Positions 55,600 to 63,299 of a DNA stretch of 64,000 nt are shown in pieces; positions within the stretch are counted from its first letter, which is position 1, and the number at the start of each line of letters is the position of its first letter. A model generated the notes under the pieces. That model was not told where the DNA came from, made no database searches, and worked only from the letters and a program-made list of their open reading frames with translations. The stretch is from CAYWMY01 sp046352935 (GTDB lineage Bacteria; Pseudomonadota; Gammaproteobacteria; Steroidobacterales; Steroidobacteraceae): positions 171,649-235,648 of the forward strand of contig JAXMGR010000004.1 in the NCBI GenBank assembly GCA_046352935.1, read 5' to 3'. The position numbers and the translations under genes are program-made.

Positions 55600-55617
55600 C
55601 GCCACCTCAGGGTGGCG
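55600..55617. terminator. hairpin between convergent genes
   Basis: CGCCACC (55600-55606) and GGTGGCG (55611-55617) form a 7-bp stem with a TCAG loop just past the regulator stop and overlapping the last codons of the PNPOx-like gene. No T-run is present on either strand, so termination activity is uncertain. Confidence 0.3.
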
Positions 55618-56092
55618 CGACTGGAGAGGCAACGAACTCCTCACGGGACCATTCGTCGCGATGGCCGAAGCCACGTGCGTTATCGATGAAACGGAGCCAA
55701 GTTGTGGTTACCCGGTACCAGCGGATCCGGAGCAGGGCGCGCGCCATGGTTCCTGTCGCAGATCCGGATACCGGAATCTCGGGAAACCTCGCCGCGTACA
55801 GTCGTCGAGCATCGACGGCTTCCTCTCCGTCCAGCAGCCTGGCGGTCCCCAGCATCTGGATGCCCTTGATGTCCGACCACGCTGTGCAGTCTCCCTGGAT
55901 GGTGATGGCAACACGCGGATCGATGGCGATGTTGCGGCCATGCAGGGAATGCGGCGCGGACAGGAAACAGAGATCGAGGCCGCAGCTGGCATAGAACACG
56001 GCTGCCGCAGCGGGGCCATCCGGTCCGGCCGTCGCCACAGTCATGACGTGATGTCCACGCAGGTAGGCGAGAACCTGGGCGCGTGGGTCCAA
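55607..56092 (-). CDS. pyridoxamine 5'-phosphate oxidase-like flavin-binding protein
   Basis: 161 aa with a split-barrel: YLRGHHVMTVATAGPDGPAA, LCFLSAPHSLHGRNIAIDPR, VAITIQGDCTAWSDIKGIQM. It is the last gene of the UbiX/UbiD operon, 30 nt after ubiX. A flavin-handling role (reduction or storage of FMN) would fit next to a prenyl-FMN system, but this is inference. Confidence 0.82.
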   Translation of the reverse strand: MDPRAQVLAYLRGHHVMTVATAGPDGPAAAAVFYASCGLDLCFLSAPHSLHGRNIAIDPRVAITIQGDCTAWSDIKGIQMLGTARLLDGEEAVDARRLYAARFPEIPVSGSATGTMARALLRIRWYRVTTTWLRFIDNARGFGHRDEWSREEFVASPVAPP

Positions 56093-56122
56093 AGCACTGC
56101 TTTCCGGGATGGTGGCCCGCGG

Positions 56123-56746
56123 TCAGGACCGCGGCTTGCGTGGGCGGGGCGTGCGAGTGGCGGACTGCACACCCTCCCAGCGCTTCATCGTGGGAACATC
56201 GATGTCGAACAGGTCGAGCACCCGCGCAACGCTGTGATCGACGATGTCGCCAAGGCTCTCCGGCCGGTTGTAGAAGGCGGGAATTGGCGGTGCGATGATC
56301 GCGCCGAGCATCGCTGCCTCTACGAGCAGCTTGCAGTGCCCCAGGTGCAGGGGGGTCTCGCGCACCATGAGTACGAGGCGCCGGTGTTCCTTCAGAACCA
56401 CGTCTGCGGCGCGCGTCAGGAGATTGTCCGAGTCCGAAGTTGCGATGCCAGAAAGGGTCTTGATGGAACACGGCGCGACGACCATTCCCATCGTGCGGAA
56501 GGAGCCACTCGAGATGTTCGCGGCGAGATCGCGGTAGTCGTGGACCTCCGTTGCCATCGCCTCGACGTCCGCCAGCGTCCAGTCAGTCTCGAGGCGCACG
56601 TTCATCCGGGCGGTGGCCGTCATGACGAGATGAACCTCGACGTCGCCTGCGTCGCGCAGCATCTCCAGCAAACGGATGCCGTAGATTGCGCCGCTCGCGC
56701 CCGATATGCCGACTACCAGCCGGCGACGTGGGTTGACGACAGTCAT
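56123..56746 (-). CDS. ubiX: flavin prenyltransferase UbiX
   Basis: 207 aa. It attaches a dimethylallyl group to FMN to make prenylated FMN, the cofactor of UbiD enzymes. Motifs: RRLVVGISGASGAIYGIRLL, SGSFRTMGMVVAPCSIKTLS, and LKEHRRLVLMVRETPLHLGH with the Arg and Glu that bind the prenyl phosphate. It lies in the same operon as two UbiD homologues, so it is probably a dedicated copy. It is 10 nt after small protein B. Confidence 0.94.
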   Translation of the reverse strand: MTVVNPRRRLVVGISGASGAIYGIRLLEMLRDAGDVEVHLVMTATARMNVRLETDWTLADVEAMATEVHDYRDLAANISSGSFRTMGMVVAPCSIKTLSGIATSDSDNLLTRAADVVLKEHRRLVLMVRETPLHLGHCKLLVEAAMLGAIIAPPIPAFYNRPESLGDIVDHSVARVLDLFDIDVPTMKRWEGVQSATRTPRPRKPRS

Positions 56747-56756
56747 GCAGCGACGT

Positions 56757-57179
56757 TCATGGCTTCTTGCCGCCCAGTTTGCGTGCCTGGATATTCTCGT
56801 AGAACTTACGTGCTTCTTCCTGACCCATCATCTCGGGCATCGCTCCACCGCGACCCCGGCCGCCCGCATAGGTCTGGCTTGCTTCCGCCTGGGCCCTCAG
56901 GTCGTCGGCCGAGATGTCGGCCCTGAGCCCCGTCGCATCCTCTTCCTCCAGCTCTTCGAGTACACGTATCCGCCAAGGATCGTCCTGCCGCGCCTCGACC
57001 CAGTCCAGGATCCACAGGTCGTCGCTGTCCGTCAGCACTGCACCGGGCCGAGCGACCATGGCACGGACGATCTTGCGCTCGTAGGTATCGAGGTCGCGCA
57101 CCTCCAGCACCAGGGGTTCGCCGGCGTCGATCTGGGCGTCCCGGTCAGCCACATAGCCGATGTACGCTTCGAACGCCAT
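56757..57179 (-). CDS. small protein B of the UbiD operon (three-member family)
   Basis: 140 aa, unknown function. The N-terminal part aligns with small protein A: DAQIDAGEPLVLEVRDLDTY and DPWRIRVLEELEEEDA against DIEAGQPVVVEVRDTDTFER and DNWTIQVLEELDAE. The C-terminus adds a Gly-rich and basic tail (GGRGRGGAMPEMMGQEEARK). It begins 2 nt after small protein C stops. It may be a structural or regulatory subunit of the UbiD complex. Confidence 0.78.
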   Translation of the reverse strand: MAFEAYIGYVADRDAQIDAGEPLVLEVRDLDTYERKIVRAMVARPGAVLTDSDDLWILDWVEARQDDPWRIRVLEELEEEDATGLRADISADDLRAQAEASQTYAGGRGRGGAMPEMMGQEEARKFYENIQARKLGGKKP

Positions 57180-57181
57180 CT

Positions 57182-57544
57182 CTAGCCCTCCTGATCCTTG
57201 TCCTTGCGGAACCGCGACTTCTTGAACTGCTCCGGGGACTTCAGCGACTGCTCGATGTCGAGGCTCTGCGCGACGATGTGGTCGGTCGTCAGCGCATCGT
57301 CTTCAAGATGCGCGGTGACGCGCATGTACCACTCATCGGAGATGCGTACACCCAGGCGCCCGTAGCAGTTGAGCCGGGCGACTTCGCCGTCACCCAGAGA
57401 CTCGCGTCGCCGCGACACGACCCCCCGGACCGCCCCCTGTTCCATGGTCTCGGCGTTCCGGACGTGGATAGTGACCTCGGCTCCTTCCACCAACACAGTA
57501 TAGGGAAGAACCGGCGTCTCGAAGAAATCGAATTCCAGAATCAT
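57182..57544 (-). CDS. small protein C of the UbiD operon (three-member family)
   Basis: 120 aa, unknown function. VEGAEVTIHVRNAETMEQGA and SDEWYMRVTAHLEDDAL match in order and spacing the AGxPxVxEVRDxDTxER and DxWxIxVLEELxxE motifs of small proteins A and B, so all three seem to share one beta-rich fold. The tail is highly charged (KKSRFRKDKDQEG). It lies between the ATPase (29 nt) and small protein B (2 nt). Confidence 0.75.
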   Translation of the reverse strand: MILEFDFFETPVLPYTVLVEGAEVTIHVRNAETMEQGAVRGVVSRRRESLGDGEVARLNCYGRLGVRISDEWYMRVTAHLEDDALTTDHIVAQSLDIEQSLKSPEQFKKSRFRKDKDQEG

Positions 57545-57573
57545 ATCGTCCCCTCTCAGATGGGCCGGCCGTG

Positions 57574-58527
57574 TCAGGCCACCGCTTGGGCCGTGCGTTC
57601 CCGGATGCGGCGGATGCTGTCCTCCAGATTCTCCGCAATGTGACTGAACGCCCGCGCGGCTTCCGAGTGCGGTGCACTGGCCGATAGAGGCACGCCGGAG
57701 TCACTGCCCGCAGAAACGGACTGGTGCAACGGCACGCGACCCAGGAAGGGTACGCCGAGTTCCTCGGCGAGTTCCTCGCCCGCGCCGGAACGCAGGACCG
57801 CTGATACGTCGCCGCAGCTCGGACAGACATAGCCACTCATGTTCTCGATGACGCCCAGCACCGGCACGCCACCGTCCCGGCAGAGAGTGGCTGCGCGGCG
57901 CGCCGTCGCCTGCGCAACCTTGGATGCCATCGTCACGATCACCGCGCCGGTCATGTCGCGGATGTACTGCATCACCGCGATGGTCTCGACCCCCGTTCCT
58001 GCCGGCAGATCGACGATCAGGTAGTCGAGTTCTCCGTAGGCGACGTTGGCGCAGAACTCCTCGGTCGCGGACCGGCGCATATCAGCGAACCAGGTGACGA
58101 CTTCCGCATCCTCGAGGAGGAACCCGACTGACATGACCTTCACGCCCAGCTTCGTCTCGACCGGAATGATTCCGTCGCGGCCTGCCATCAACGGGGCATC
58201 CAGAACGCCCATCATGCGCGGCACCGAAGGGCTGTCGAAGTCGGAGTCCAGGATGCACACCTTGTTGCCACGCATCTGCAGCTGCACCGCGAGGTTCGTC
58301 GAGGTTGTCGTCTTGCCGACACCTCCCTTTCCGCTCAGTACGCAGATCTTGTTCCTGATGCCCGCCATCTTGCGGGCGGCAATGTCCATGCGACCGTGAT
58401 CGGCGAGATCGATCTTCTCCGGCAGCGTGCAACCAAAGTATCTCTCACACGATTCGCAGACGAAATCGCACGAGTTGTCGACATTCATCTTCAGGATCTC
58501 AAAGGTCTCGTCGGCCTGGCTGCTCAT
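57574..58527 (-). CDS. Mrp/NBP35-family P-loop ATPase
   Basis: 317 aa. An N-terminal cysteine cluster (CDFVCESCERYFGC, about residues 21-34) precedes a deviant Walker A, VLSGKGGVGKTTTSTNLAVQ, then DLPAGTGVETIAVMQYI (Walker B/switch) and YVCPSCGD, the CxxC that carries a bridging Fe-S cluster in Mrp/ApbC dimers. Such proteins load metal clusters into target enzymes. UbiD enzymes have no Fe-S cluster, so its presence here is unexpected; it may act on a partner protein or use ATP to drive carboxylation. Confidence 0.88.
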   Translation of the reverse strand: MSSQADETFEILKMNVDNSCDFVCESCERYFGCTLPEKIDLADHGRMDIAARKMAGIRNKICVLSGKGGVGKTTTSTNLAVQLQMRGNKVCILDSDFDSPSVPRMMGVLDAPLMAGRDGIIPVETKLGVKVMSVGFLLEDAEVVTWFADMRRSATEEFCANVAYGELDYLIVDLPAGTGVETIAVMQYIRDMTGAVIVTMASKVAQATARRAATLCRDGGVPVLGVIENMSGYVCPSCGDVSAVLRSGAGEELAEELGVPFLGRVPLHQSVSAGSDSGVPLSASAPHSEAARAFSHIAENLEDSIRRIRERTAQAVA

Positions 58528-58583
58528 GCATGACTCCTTGGAAGTGTTTCGTCCCGTGGTACGGTTCCACTGCGGCCTGATCG

Positions 58584-60050
58584 TCAGTCGGGTGGGAGGC
58601 CGAAGCTGGACGCATCGGCCAGGACGCGGGCCTGGACGTCACGCGGGTACGACTGCGCGAAGGAGACGCGAGCGGGCTCGATTCCACGGCGGATCCACTC
58701 CGGTGGACTGGTCGCGTCGAGAGTCATCGAGGCGCCGCGCGAGTGCAGCTTGTCGTGCAGGTCCGAGAACGGGATGAGAGGATGCCCGGGGGCGAGCTCC
58801 ATGATCTGCACGCCGGCGAGTGGATGTGCTTTGCTCAGCCCTGCGTGCAGGAATTCCGTTATGTTCGTGACGTCGACGGGCTCATCCGTCACGATGACGT
58901 ACTGGAAGAAGACGCCCATCTTTGAGGCGCGGATTGCGCTCGTGACCCGGTCGGCGATGCCGGGATGCCCTTTTTCGACGGTTACCATCAGCAGGGCGAA
59001 CTTCAGCCCCGGCGGTGCCATGACCTTGATCACCGGCAGTCCCGCCTTGCGGAGCTCCCGGTCCATGGCCGCGGTTGCGCTGACCACGCCGAACAGGATC
59101 TCGCATTCATCGAGTTCGACGCCCGGGCAGCTGATCGGCATGATCGGGTTGTTGCGGTGGGTGATGCAGTCGACACGGAAGACAGGACGGGGCATGCGTG
59201 GGCTTGCCCGATATCCGGTTGCCTCTCCGAACGGACCCTCATCCCAGCGTTCGTATGGGCGGACGTGCCCCTCGATGACGATCTCGGCGGTGGCAGGTAT
59301 CAGCAGATCGTTGGTCTCGCACTTGACGAGCTGCAGCGGTGCACGGCGCAGGCCGCCGGCGACCTCCGCCTCGCTGACACCCGCGGGGATGCTCATGGAA
59401 CCGACCATCGCAGAGGAAGGGCAACCGCCGAAAAAGATCGTAAAGGGCATGGCGTTACCTCGCGCCTCGTAGCGCTGGTAGTAGATCATGCCGATGTGCT
59501 GGAACGGATTGACGATGCCACCGAGGATCGACTTGCGATGGATCATGTGGCGGTAGACACCCCAGTTCACCCAGGCGCTGTCCGGATCCTTGCAGGCCGT
59601 GACCCCGAAGGTATTGATGTAGCGGCCACCGTCACCTTCGTGCAGGTAGGGTGCGGGGAAGTGAAACAGGTTGATGTCGCTTCCCTTCAGGACGTTTTCC
59701 TTGCACGGCCCGGTCCGGACCTGGAGCGGACGGATCGGATTGTTCATCCGCTGGATGAACTCATCCATCAGCGGCTCGAAGGGAGTCTCGGGGTCGAGAC
59801 CCAGCGAGATCGCGACACGCGAGAAGTCGCTGCGCCAGCCCTTGCTGATGGGCGAGGCGAGCACCGAGAACCCCTCCTTGGAGCCACGCATCTTCTTCAT
59901 GAACGCCATCGGTGCACCGATCTCGGTGATTCGTCTGGCGATTGCGCCAGCCTCGAGGTTCCAGTCGACCTCGCGCTCGATCGTCACCATCTCGCTGGCC
60001 TTGTCGCAGGCCTCCATGTATTCGCGCAGGTCGTGATACGGGAATGCCAT
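58584..60050 (-). CDS. UbiD-family decarboxylase/carboxylase, catalytic copy
   Basis: 488 aa from the ATG at 60050 (MAFPYHDLREYMEACD). It uses prenylated FMN to add or remove CO2 on an aromatic or unsaturated acid. With a constant offset of 6 to fungal Fdc1 numbering, all key residues are present: Asn162, His185 and Glu227 (metal/prFMN site; 168, 191, 233) in VNWGVYRHM and following segments, and the catalytic Arg167, Glu271 and Glu276 (173, 277, 282), the last two in DEGPFGEATGY. It lies 44 nt after its inactive paralogue and 56 nt before the ATPase gene. Confidence 0.93.
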   Translation of the reverse strand: MAFPYHDLREYMEACDKASEMVTIEREVDWNLEAGAIARRITEIGAPMAFMKKMRGSKEGFSVLASPISKGWRSDFSRVAISLGLDPETPFEPLMDEFIQRMNNPIRPLQVRTGPCKENVLKGSDINLFHFPAPYLHEGDGGRYINTFGVTACKDPDSAWVNWGVYRHMIHRKSILGGIVNPFQHIGMIYYQRYEARGNAMPFTIFFGGCPSSAMVGSMSIPAGVSEAEVAGGLRRAPLQLVKCETNDLLIPATAEIVIEGHVRPYERWDEGPFGEATGYRASPRMPRPVFRVDCITHRNNPIMPISCPGVELDECEILFGVVSATAAMDRELRKAGLPVIKVMAPPGLKFALLMVTVEKGHPGIADRVTSAIRASKMGVFFQYVIVTDEPVDVTNITEFLHAGLSKAHPLAGVQIMELAPGHPLIPFSDLHDKLHSRGASMTLDATSPPEWIRRGIEPARVSFAQSYPRDVQARVLADASSFGLPPD

Positions 60051-60094
60051 GTCGTTGCTCTCCTGGGTTCTTTTCGTTGGGGTCGAGCGACGCT

Positions 60095-61579
60095 TCAGAA
60101 TGCGCCGGCCGGACGGTCCGATTCCCGCGGGAAGCCGTATTCGGCTGACCAGACCGCAATCACGCGTTCCTGCAGATCCTTCGGGTAACACTGATCGAAG
60201 GACACGCGGGGTGGCACAGCGATGCTGCGGTCCCAGTCGAGGGGCCAGGTGCAGTCGAAGATCATGGCCGGGCCGTGCCCTGCGGCGCGGGATTCGGTGT
60301 CGAGGTACGGTGCGTCGGCGGCTGCGCAGGTGCTCTGGATCTGCCACGTGTCTCGGCCCGGACGGCACTTGGTCACGAGCGCGTGGAAAAGCGACACAGG
60401 ATTGGTGATGTCGATATCGTCGTCACAGACAAGGACGTAGGGGACGGTCCGGGCGCCTTCGGTGATACGGATCAGGCCGGCGATGGCCTGCGAGAAGGCC
60501 GTGTAGGGAACCTTGGTGCTGACCGCGATCGCGCTGCCGGCAAGCCACGGCGGGCTGAACACATGGGATGCCGGTGTGCCCCGGCGCAGGAATTCCTGCT
60601 TCAGCTGGCTGTCGCAGTCGAGGCTGCGCGCGAGGTGCATCTCCGTGACCGGAACTCCCCAGGTCGCAAAGGGCAGAATCGGCGCGTCGCGATGGGTAAT
60701 GGCCGTCACCTCCCAGATGCTGGCTTCGCGCGTGCCGGCGGTCGTGTACCCGAAAGTGCCGGGGAAGCGGCCCGCCGGGAGGCTGCGGCCCGGGTGAACA
60801 ACTCCCTCGATGATCATCTCCGCGGTCGCAGGTACCATCAGCGTCGAGGTCTCGCAGCCCACGAGTTGCAGCGGTGCGCGCTGCAGGCCGCCCGCGATGT
60901 CCGGCGCGGAGCCGCCGCCGCGGCCCCGGCGGAATGCCGCGGCGAGCGGAACAACCGGCGGGCCACCCAGCACGATCGCAAAGGGCATGGGCGTGCCATT
61001 GACCTGATGACGTCGGAACACGCTTCCAATCAGGCTCTCGGCAGCGATCGGGGCGGTCAGTTCACGCCGGCTGTGAATGAGGTGTGGAATCACGTCCCAG
61101 ACAACATAGTTGCTGCCTGGTTCCTGCACGACCGTGGCGGCCCAGGACGACAGGCATCGACCACCGTCGTCCCCGTGAATCCACGGCGCCGGCAGCGTGT
61201 CGAGGTCGATCTCGTCACCGCGTAGAACGTTGCGCTTGCACGGGCCGCTGCGGACCTGCATGGGCTTCACTGGCGATTCGATCCGGCGCACTACCTCCTC
61301 GAGGAGTGCGGCATGCCTGATGCTCGGGTCGAGTTCTAGGACGTGGGCCACCTTGGCCCAGATGGACCGCGAAGCGCGGTTCATCGTGGCGCCGACCAGG
61401 CTCACACCGGCCACACCTCCCTTGAGGCCGTTGAACTGGATGGCGGGCCCGCCCTTTTCTGCGATGCGCTGTGCCACCGCACCAACCTCGAAACGGGTGT
61501 CGATGGCAGCGTCGTAACGGCGAAACTGTCCCGCGTGGTCGAGTCGGGCGAGGTAGTCCCTGAGGTCATTGTGCGGCAT
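60095..61579 (-). CDS. UbiD-family paralogue lacking catalytic residues
   Basis: 494 aa from the ATG at 61579 (MPHNDLRDYLARLDHAGQ). Homology to the neighbour extends end to end (PMQVRSGPCKRNVL, GGLQRAPLQLVGCETSTLMV PATAE, split here). Yet the residues that bind prFMN/metal and catalyse are all replaced: VVWDVIPHLIH has Val160 for Asn and Pro165 for Arg, and PAGRFPGTFGY has Ala269 and Gly274 for the two Glu; the metal His and Glu are also missing. It cannot be a standard UbiD enzyme and probably serves as a structural or regulatory subunit of the active copy. Confidence 0.9.
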   Translation of the reverse strand: MPHNDLRDYLARLDHAGQFRRYDAAIDTRFEVGAVAQRIAEKGGPAIQFNGLKGGVAGVSLVGATMNRASRSIWAKVAHVLELDPSIRHAALLEEVVRRIESPVKPMQVRSGPCKRNVLRGDEIDLDTLPAPWIHGDDGGRCLSSWAATVVQEPGSNYVVWDVIPHLIHSRRELTAPIAAESLIGSVFRRHQVNGTPMPFAIVLGGPPVVPLAAAFRRGRGGGSAPDIAGGLQRAPLQLVGCETSTLMVPATAEMIIEGVVHPGRSLPAGRFPGTFGYTTAGTREASIWEVTAITHRDAPILPFATWGVPVTEMHLARSLDCDSQLKQEFLRRGTPASHVFSPPWLAGSAIAVSTKVPYTAFSQAIAGLIRITEGARTVPYVLVCDDDIDITNPVSLFHALVTKCRPGRDTWQIQSTCAAADAPYLDTESRAAGHGPAMIFDCTWPLDWDRSIAVPPRVSFDQCYPKDLQERVIAVWSAEYGFPRESDRPAGAF

Positions 61580-61643
61580 GGCTCTCTCGTTCTTGTGAGC
61601 TTCGGTTGAAGAGTGCTGAGACGGGCAGGGGTGTCGGATCGTC

Positions 61644-61943
61644 TCACGACCCGTCCGGCGCGCTCTTGCGGAAGGCGGACTGCGGACGGATCGGTACCGT
61701 CTCCGCATCGAGTTCCTCGAGCACCTGGATGGTCCAGTTGTCGGCGGACACGTTCTCAGCAAGATTCATGAGGACGAGCTGATCGCCCCCGGAAACCGGT
61801 CGGGTCGGCGGGCCGATCAATGCCTTGACGACCAGCCTTTCGAAGGTGTCGGTGTCGCGGACCTCGACGACCACCGGCTGTCCGGCCTCGATGTCGCTGC
61901 GCTGGGCTTCCACATACTCTTCCAGAATCTCGTAGCGCGCCAT
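61644..61943 (-). CDS. small protein A of the UbiD operon (three-member family)
   Basis: 99 aa from the ATG at 61943 (MARYEILEEYVEAQRSDIEA); the frame is open further upstream but without family character. It is the first gene of the operon. AGQPVVVEVRDTDTFERLVV and NWTIQVLEELDAETVPI align with small protein B. No signal, membrane segment or metal motif. Function unknown. Confidence 0.78.
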   Translation of the reverse strand: MARYEILEEYVEAQRSDIEAGQPVVVEVRDTDTFERLVVKALIGPPTRPVSGGDQLVLMNLAENVSADNWTIQVLEELDAETVPIRPQSAFRKSAPDGS

Positions 61944-62225
61944 CTCGTGTCTCCCCCCGAATCGCCTCTTGTATCGCGCGGCCGCCGGGCTTGTTGTCGT
62001 GCAGCTGCCGTCCTGTGTACGGCATATGGATAACACAACGAACTTGGAGAAAGCGAACGACGACAAATGACGGTTCCGCCAGCGCAATGACACGAACATG
62101 AAGCGAGAAATTCGCATGTGATTCGCATGCGAAATCGATGCTTGCGGTAGCGCTGCAGCAGCATTGCGCCAGGATGGAGACGCGCCCCGGGGCGGGCTCA
62201 CGCGCGACGCAGGGTCAGGCCGGGG
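61944..62225. other. upstream region of the UbiD operon
   Basis: About 280 nt without a gene. It holds the repeat/palindrome at 62110-62133 and should carry the promoter of the eight-gene operon. No convincing -35/-10 pair was identified on the minus strand. Confidence 0.5.
62110..62133. promoter_or_regulatory. direct repeat ATTCGCATG and palindrome TTCGCATGCGAA
   Basis: ATTCGCATG occurs at 62110-62118 and again at 62121-62129, exactly 11 nt apart (one helical turn). The second copy is part of the perfect 12-bp palindrome TTCGCATGCGAA (62122-62133). It lies about 170 nt upstream of small protein A. This arrangement is typical of an operator bound by a dimeric regulator; which one is unknown. 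Confidence 0.5.
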
Positions 62226-62342
62226 TTACGAGGATGCTGCTGGCGCGAATGCGGCGGACCCGAGGATCACGATCGCGCCGGCGATCGCGAGGAAGGCGGC
62301 GAACCGCGGCATGCGCCGCGGCACACCGGGAACTGGTGTCAC
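62226..62342 (-). CDS. 38-aa putative membrane micro-protein
   Basis: A short frame starts at GTG 62342, overlapping the stop of the YciI-like gene (GTGA). It encodes a basic N-terminus (VPRRMPR) followed by one hydrophobic helix, FAAFLAIAGAIVILGSAAFA, and a short Ala/Ser tail before TAA. The second start, ATG at codon 11, would leave the helix alone. Coupling and the clean hydrophobic segment are the only support; no homologue is known to me. Confidence 0.4.
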   Translation of the reverse strand: MTPVPGVPRRMPRFAAFLAIAGAIVILGSAAFAPAASS

Positions 62343-62641
62343 TTCGCCGCTTCGGCGATGGCGCCGATCACGAGGTTCCACTTGCGCACGGCCATGGTCT
62401 CGTAGACCCCGGCGCAGTAGAACGGCTCCTTGCGGATCCAGTTCCAGACCTCGTCGGCGCTCTCCGCGTCGAAGACGATCATGGTGCCGTACTGGTTGCC
62501 GTTGTCATCCATCATCGCACCGGCCATGCGGATCTTCGAGTTGTTGGCGAGCACGTAGTCGCGATGCTGCTGCCGGATGCTGTCGCGAAGAGCCATCTGG
62601 TGCGGGTGCCGGTCGAAGCCGATCATGAGATAAAGAGCCAC
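62339..62641 (-). CDS. YciI-like protein
   Basis: 100 aa. MALYLMIGFDRHPHQMALRD, RQQHRDYVLANNSKIRMAGA and FDAESADEVWNWIRKEPFYC with GVYETMAVRKWN follow the YciI fold: a first strand, a helix with the conserved His, and the Asp-containing ESADE..IRKDPF pattern. The family has small hydrolase or lyase members, such as chloromuconolactone dehalogenase-like ones. It is downstream of a SnoaL-like gene on the same strand by 106 nt. Confidence 0.85.
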   Translation of the reverse strand: MALYLMIGFDRHPHQMALRDSIRQQHRDYVLANNSKIRMAGAMMDDNGNQYGTMIVFDAESADEVWNWIRKEPFYCAGVYETMAVRKWNLVIGAIAEAAK

Positions 62642-62747
62642 GGGTCCTCCTGTCGATCGTCAGTGATGCCGTCGTTTGCTGCTCGTGCCGCGGCGTCGGA
62701 TGCGCTGCGGTGTCCGCACTGCGCCCGGCTCGACCTGCGGTGCGTGC

Positions 62748-63278
62748 TCACCGGCCGCGCGTCTGCGGGTCCAGCCTGCGGAACAGCGGGTGGTTGATGT
62801 CCAGACCATAGTTGTAGGTGTTGCCCGAGGGTGTCTTCTCGGGGGTCGGCTGGCCGAAGGACCAGTCGAACGCGATGCGCAGGCTCGTCATGCGCCAGAC
62901 CCCGGCGCGACGCTCGATCTCCGAGAAGTAGCGGCAGGACACCACGTAGTCCTCGAGCTTTCCGGTCGCCGGACTCTCGCGCGTCGCAGCGAAGATCGCG
63001 TAGGTCTCGCCACTCGCACGGTCACCGTCGAGCGCGACCGCCGCGCAGCCGATGAAGTGCGAGCGCATCTTCAGTGCGGCGCCGCCCTTGGCGAAGGCAT
63101 TGCAGAAATCGTGGGCGTTCATGTCGACGGCGTCGTAGGCGAAGCGCGCGTCCTCGTGGAAACATGCTTTGGCCGACTCCACATCCAGCCAGTCGATCGC
63201 GCGTGCGAAACGCCAGGTGATGAGATCCTCGATGTCCTTCTTGTCCGCCAGTTCGCGGACCACCTTCTCCAGATCCAT
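62748..63278 (-). CDS. SnoaL-like / ring-hydroxylating-dioxygenase-beta-fold protein
   Basis: 176 aa. DKKDIEDLITWRFARAIDWL, DVESAKACFHEDARFAYDAV, MRSHFIGCAAVALDGDRASG and YVVSCRYFSEIERRAGVWRM are the SnoaL_4 pattern, found in bile-acid dehydratase-like and aromatic-degradation proteins. It lies 21 nt after the MDR oxidoreductase on the same strand and is probably co-transcribed with it. It is the sixth SnoaL-type protein of the window. Confidence 0.82.
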   Translation of the reverse strand: MDLEKVVRELADKKDIEDLITWRFARAIDWLDVESAKACFHEDARFAYDAVDMNAHDFCNAFAKGGAALKMRSHFIGCAAVALDGDRASGETYAIFAATRESPATGKLEDYVVSCRYFSEIERRAGVWRMTSLRIAFDWSFGQPTPEKTPSGNTYNYGLDINHPLFRRLDPQTRGR

Positions 63279-63299
63279 GCCGCCTCCGTCGTGCGTTGC

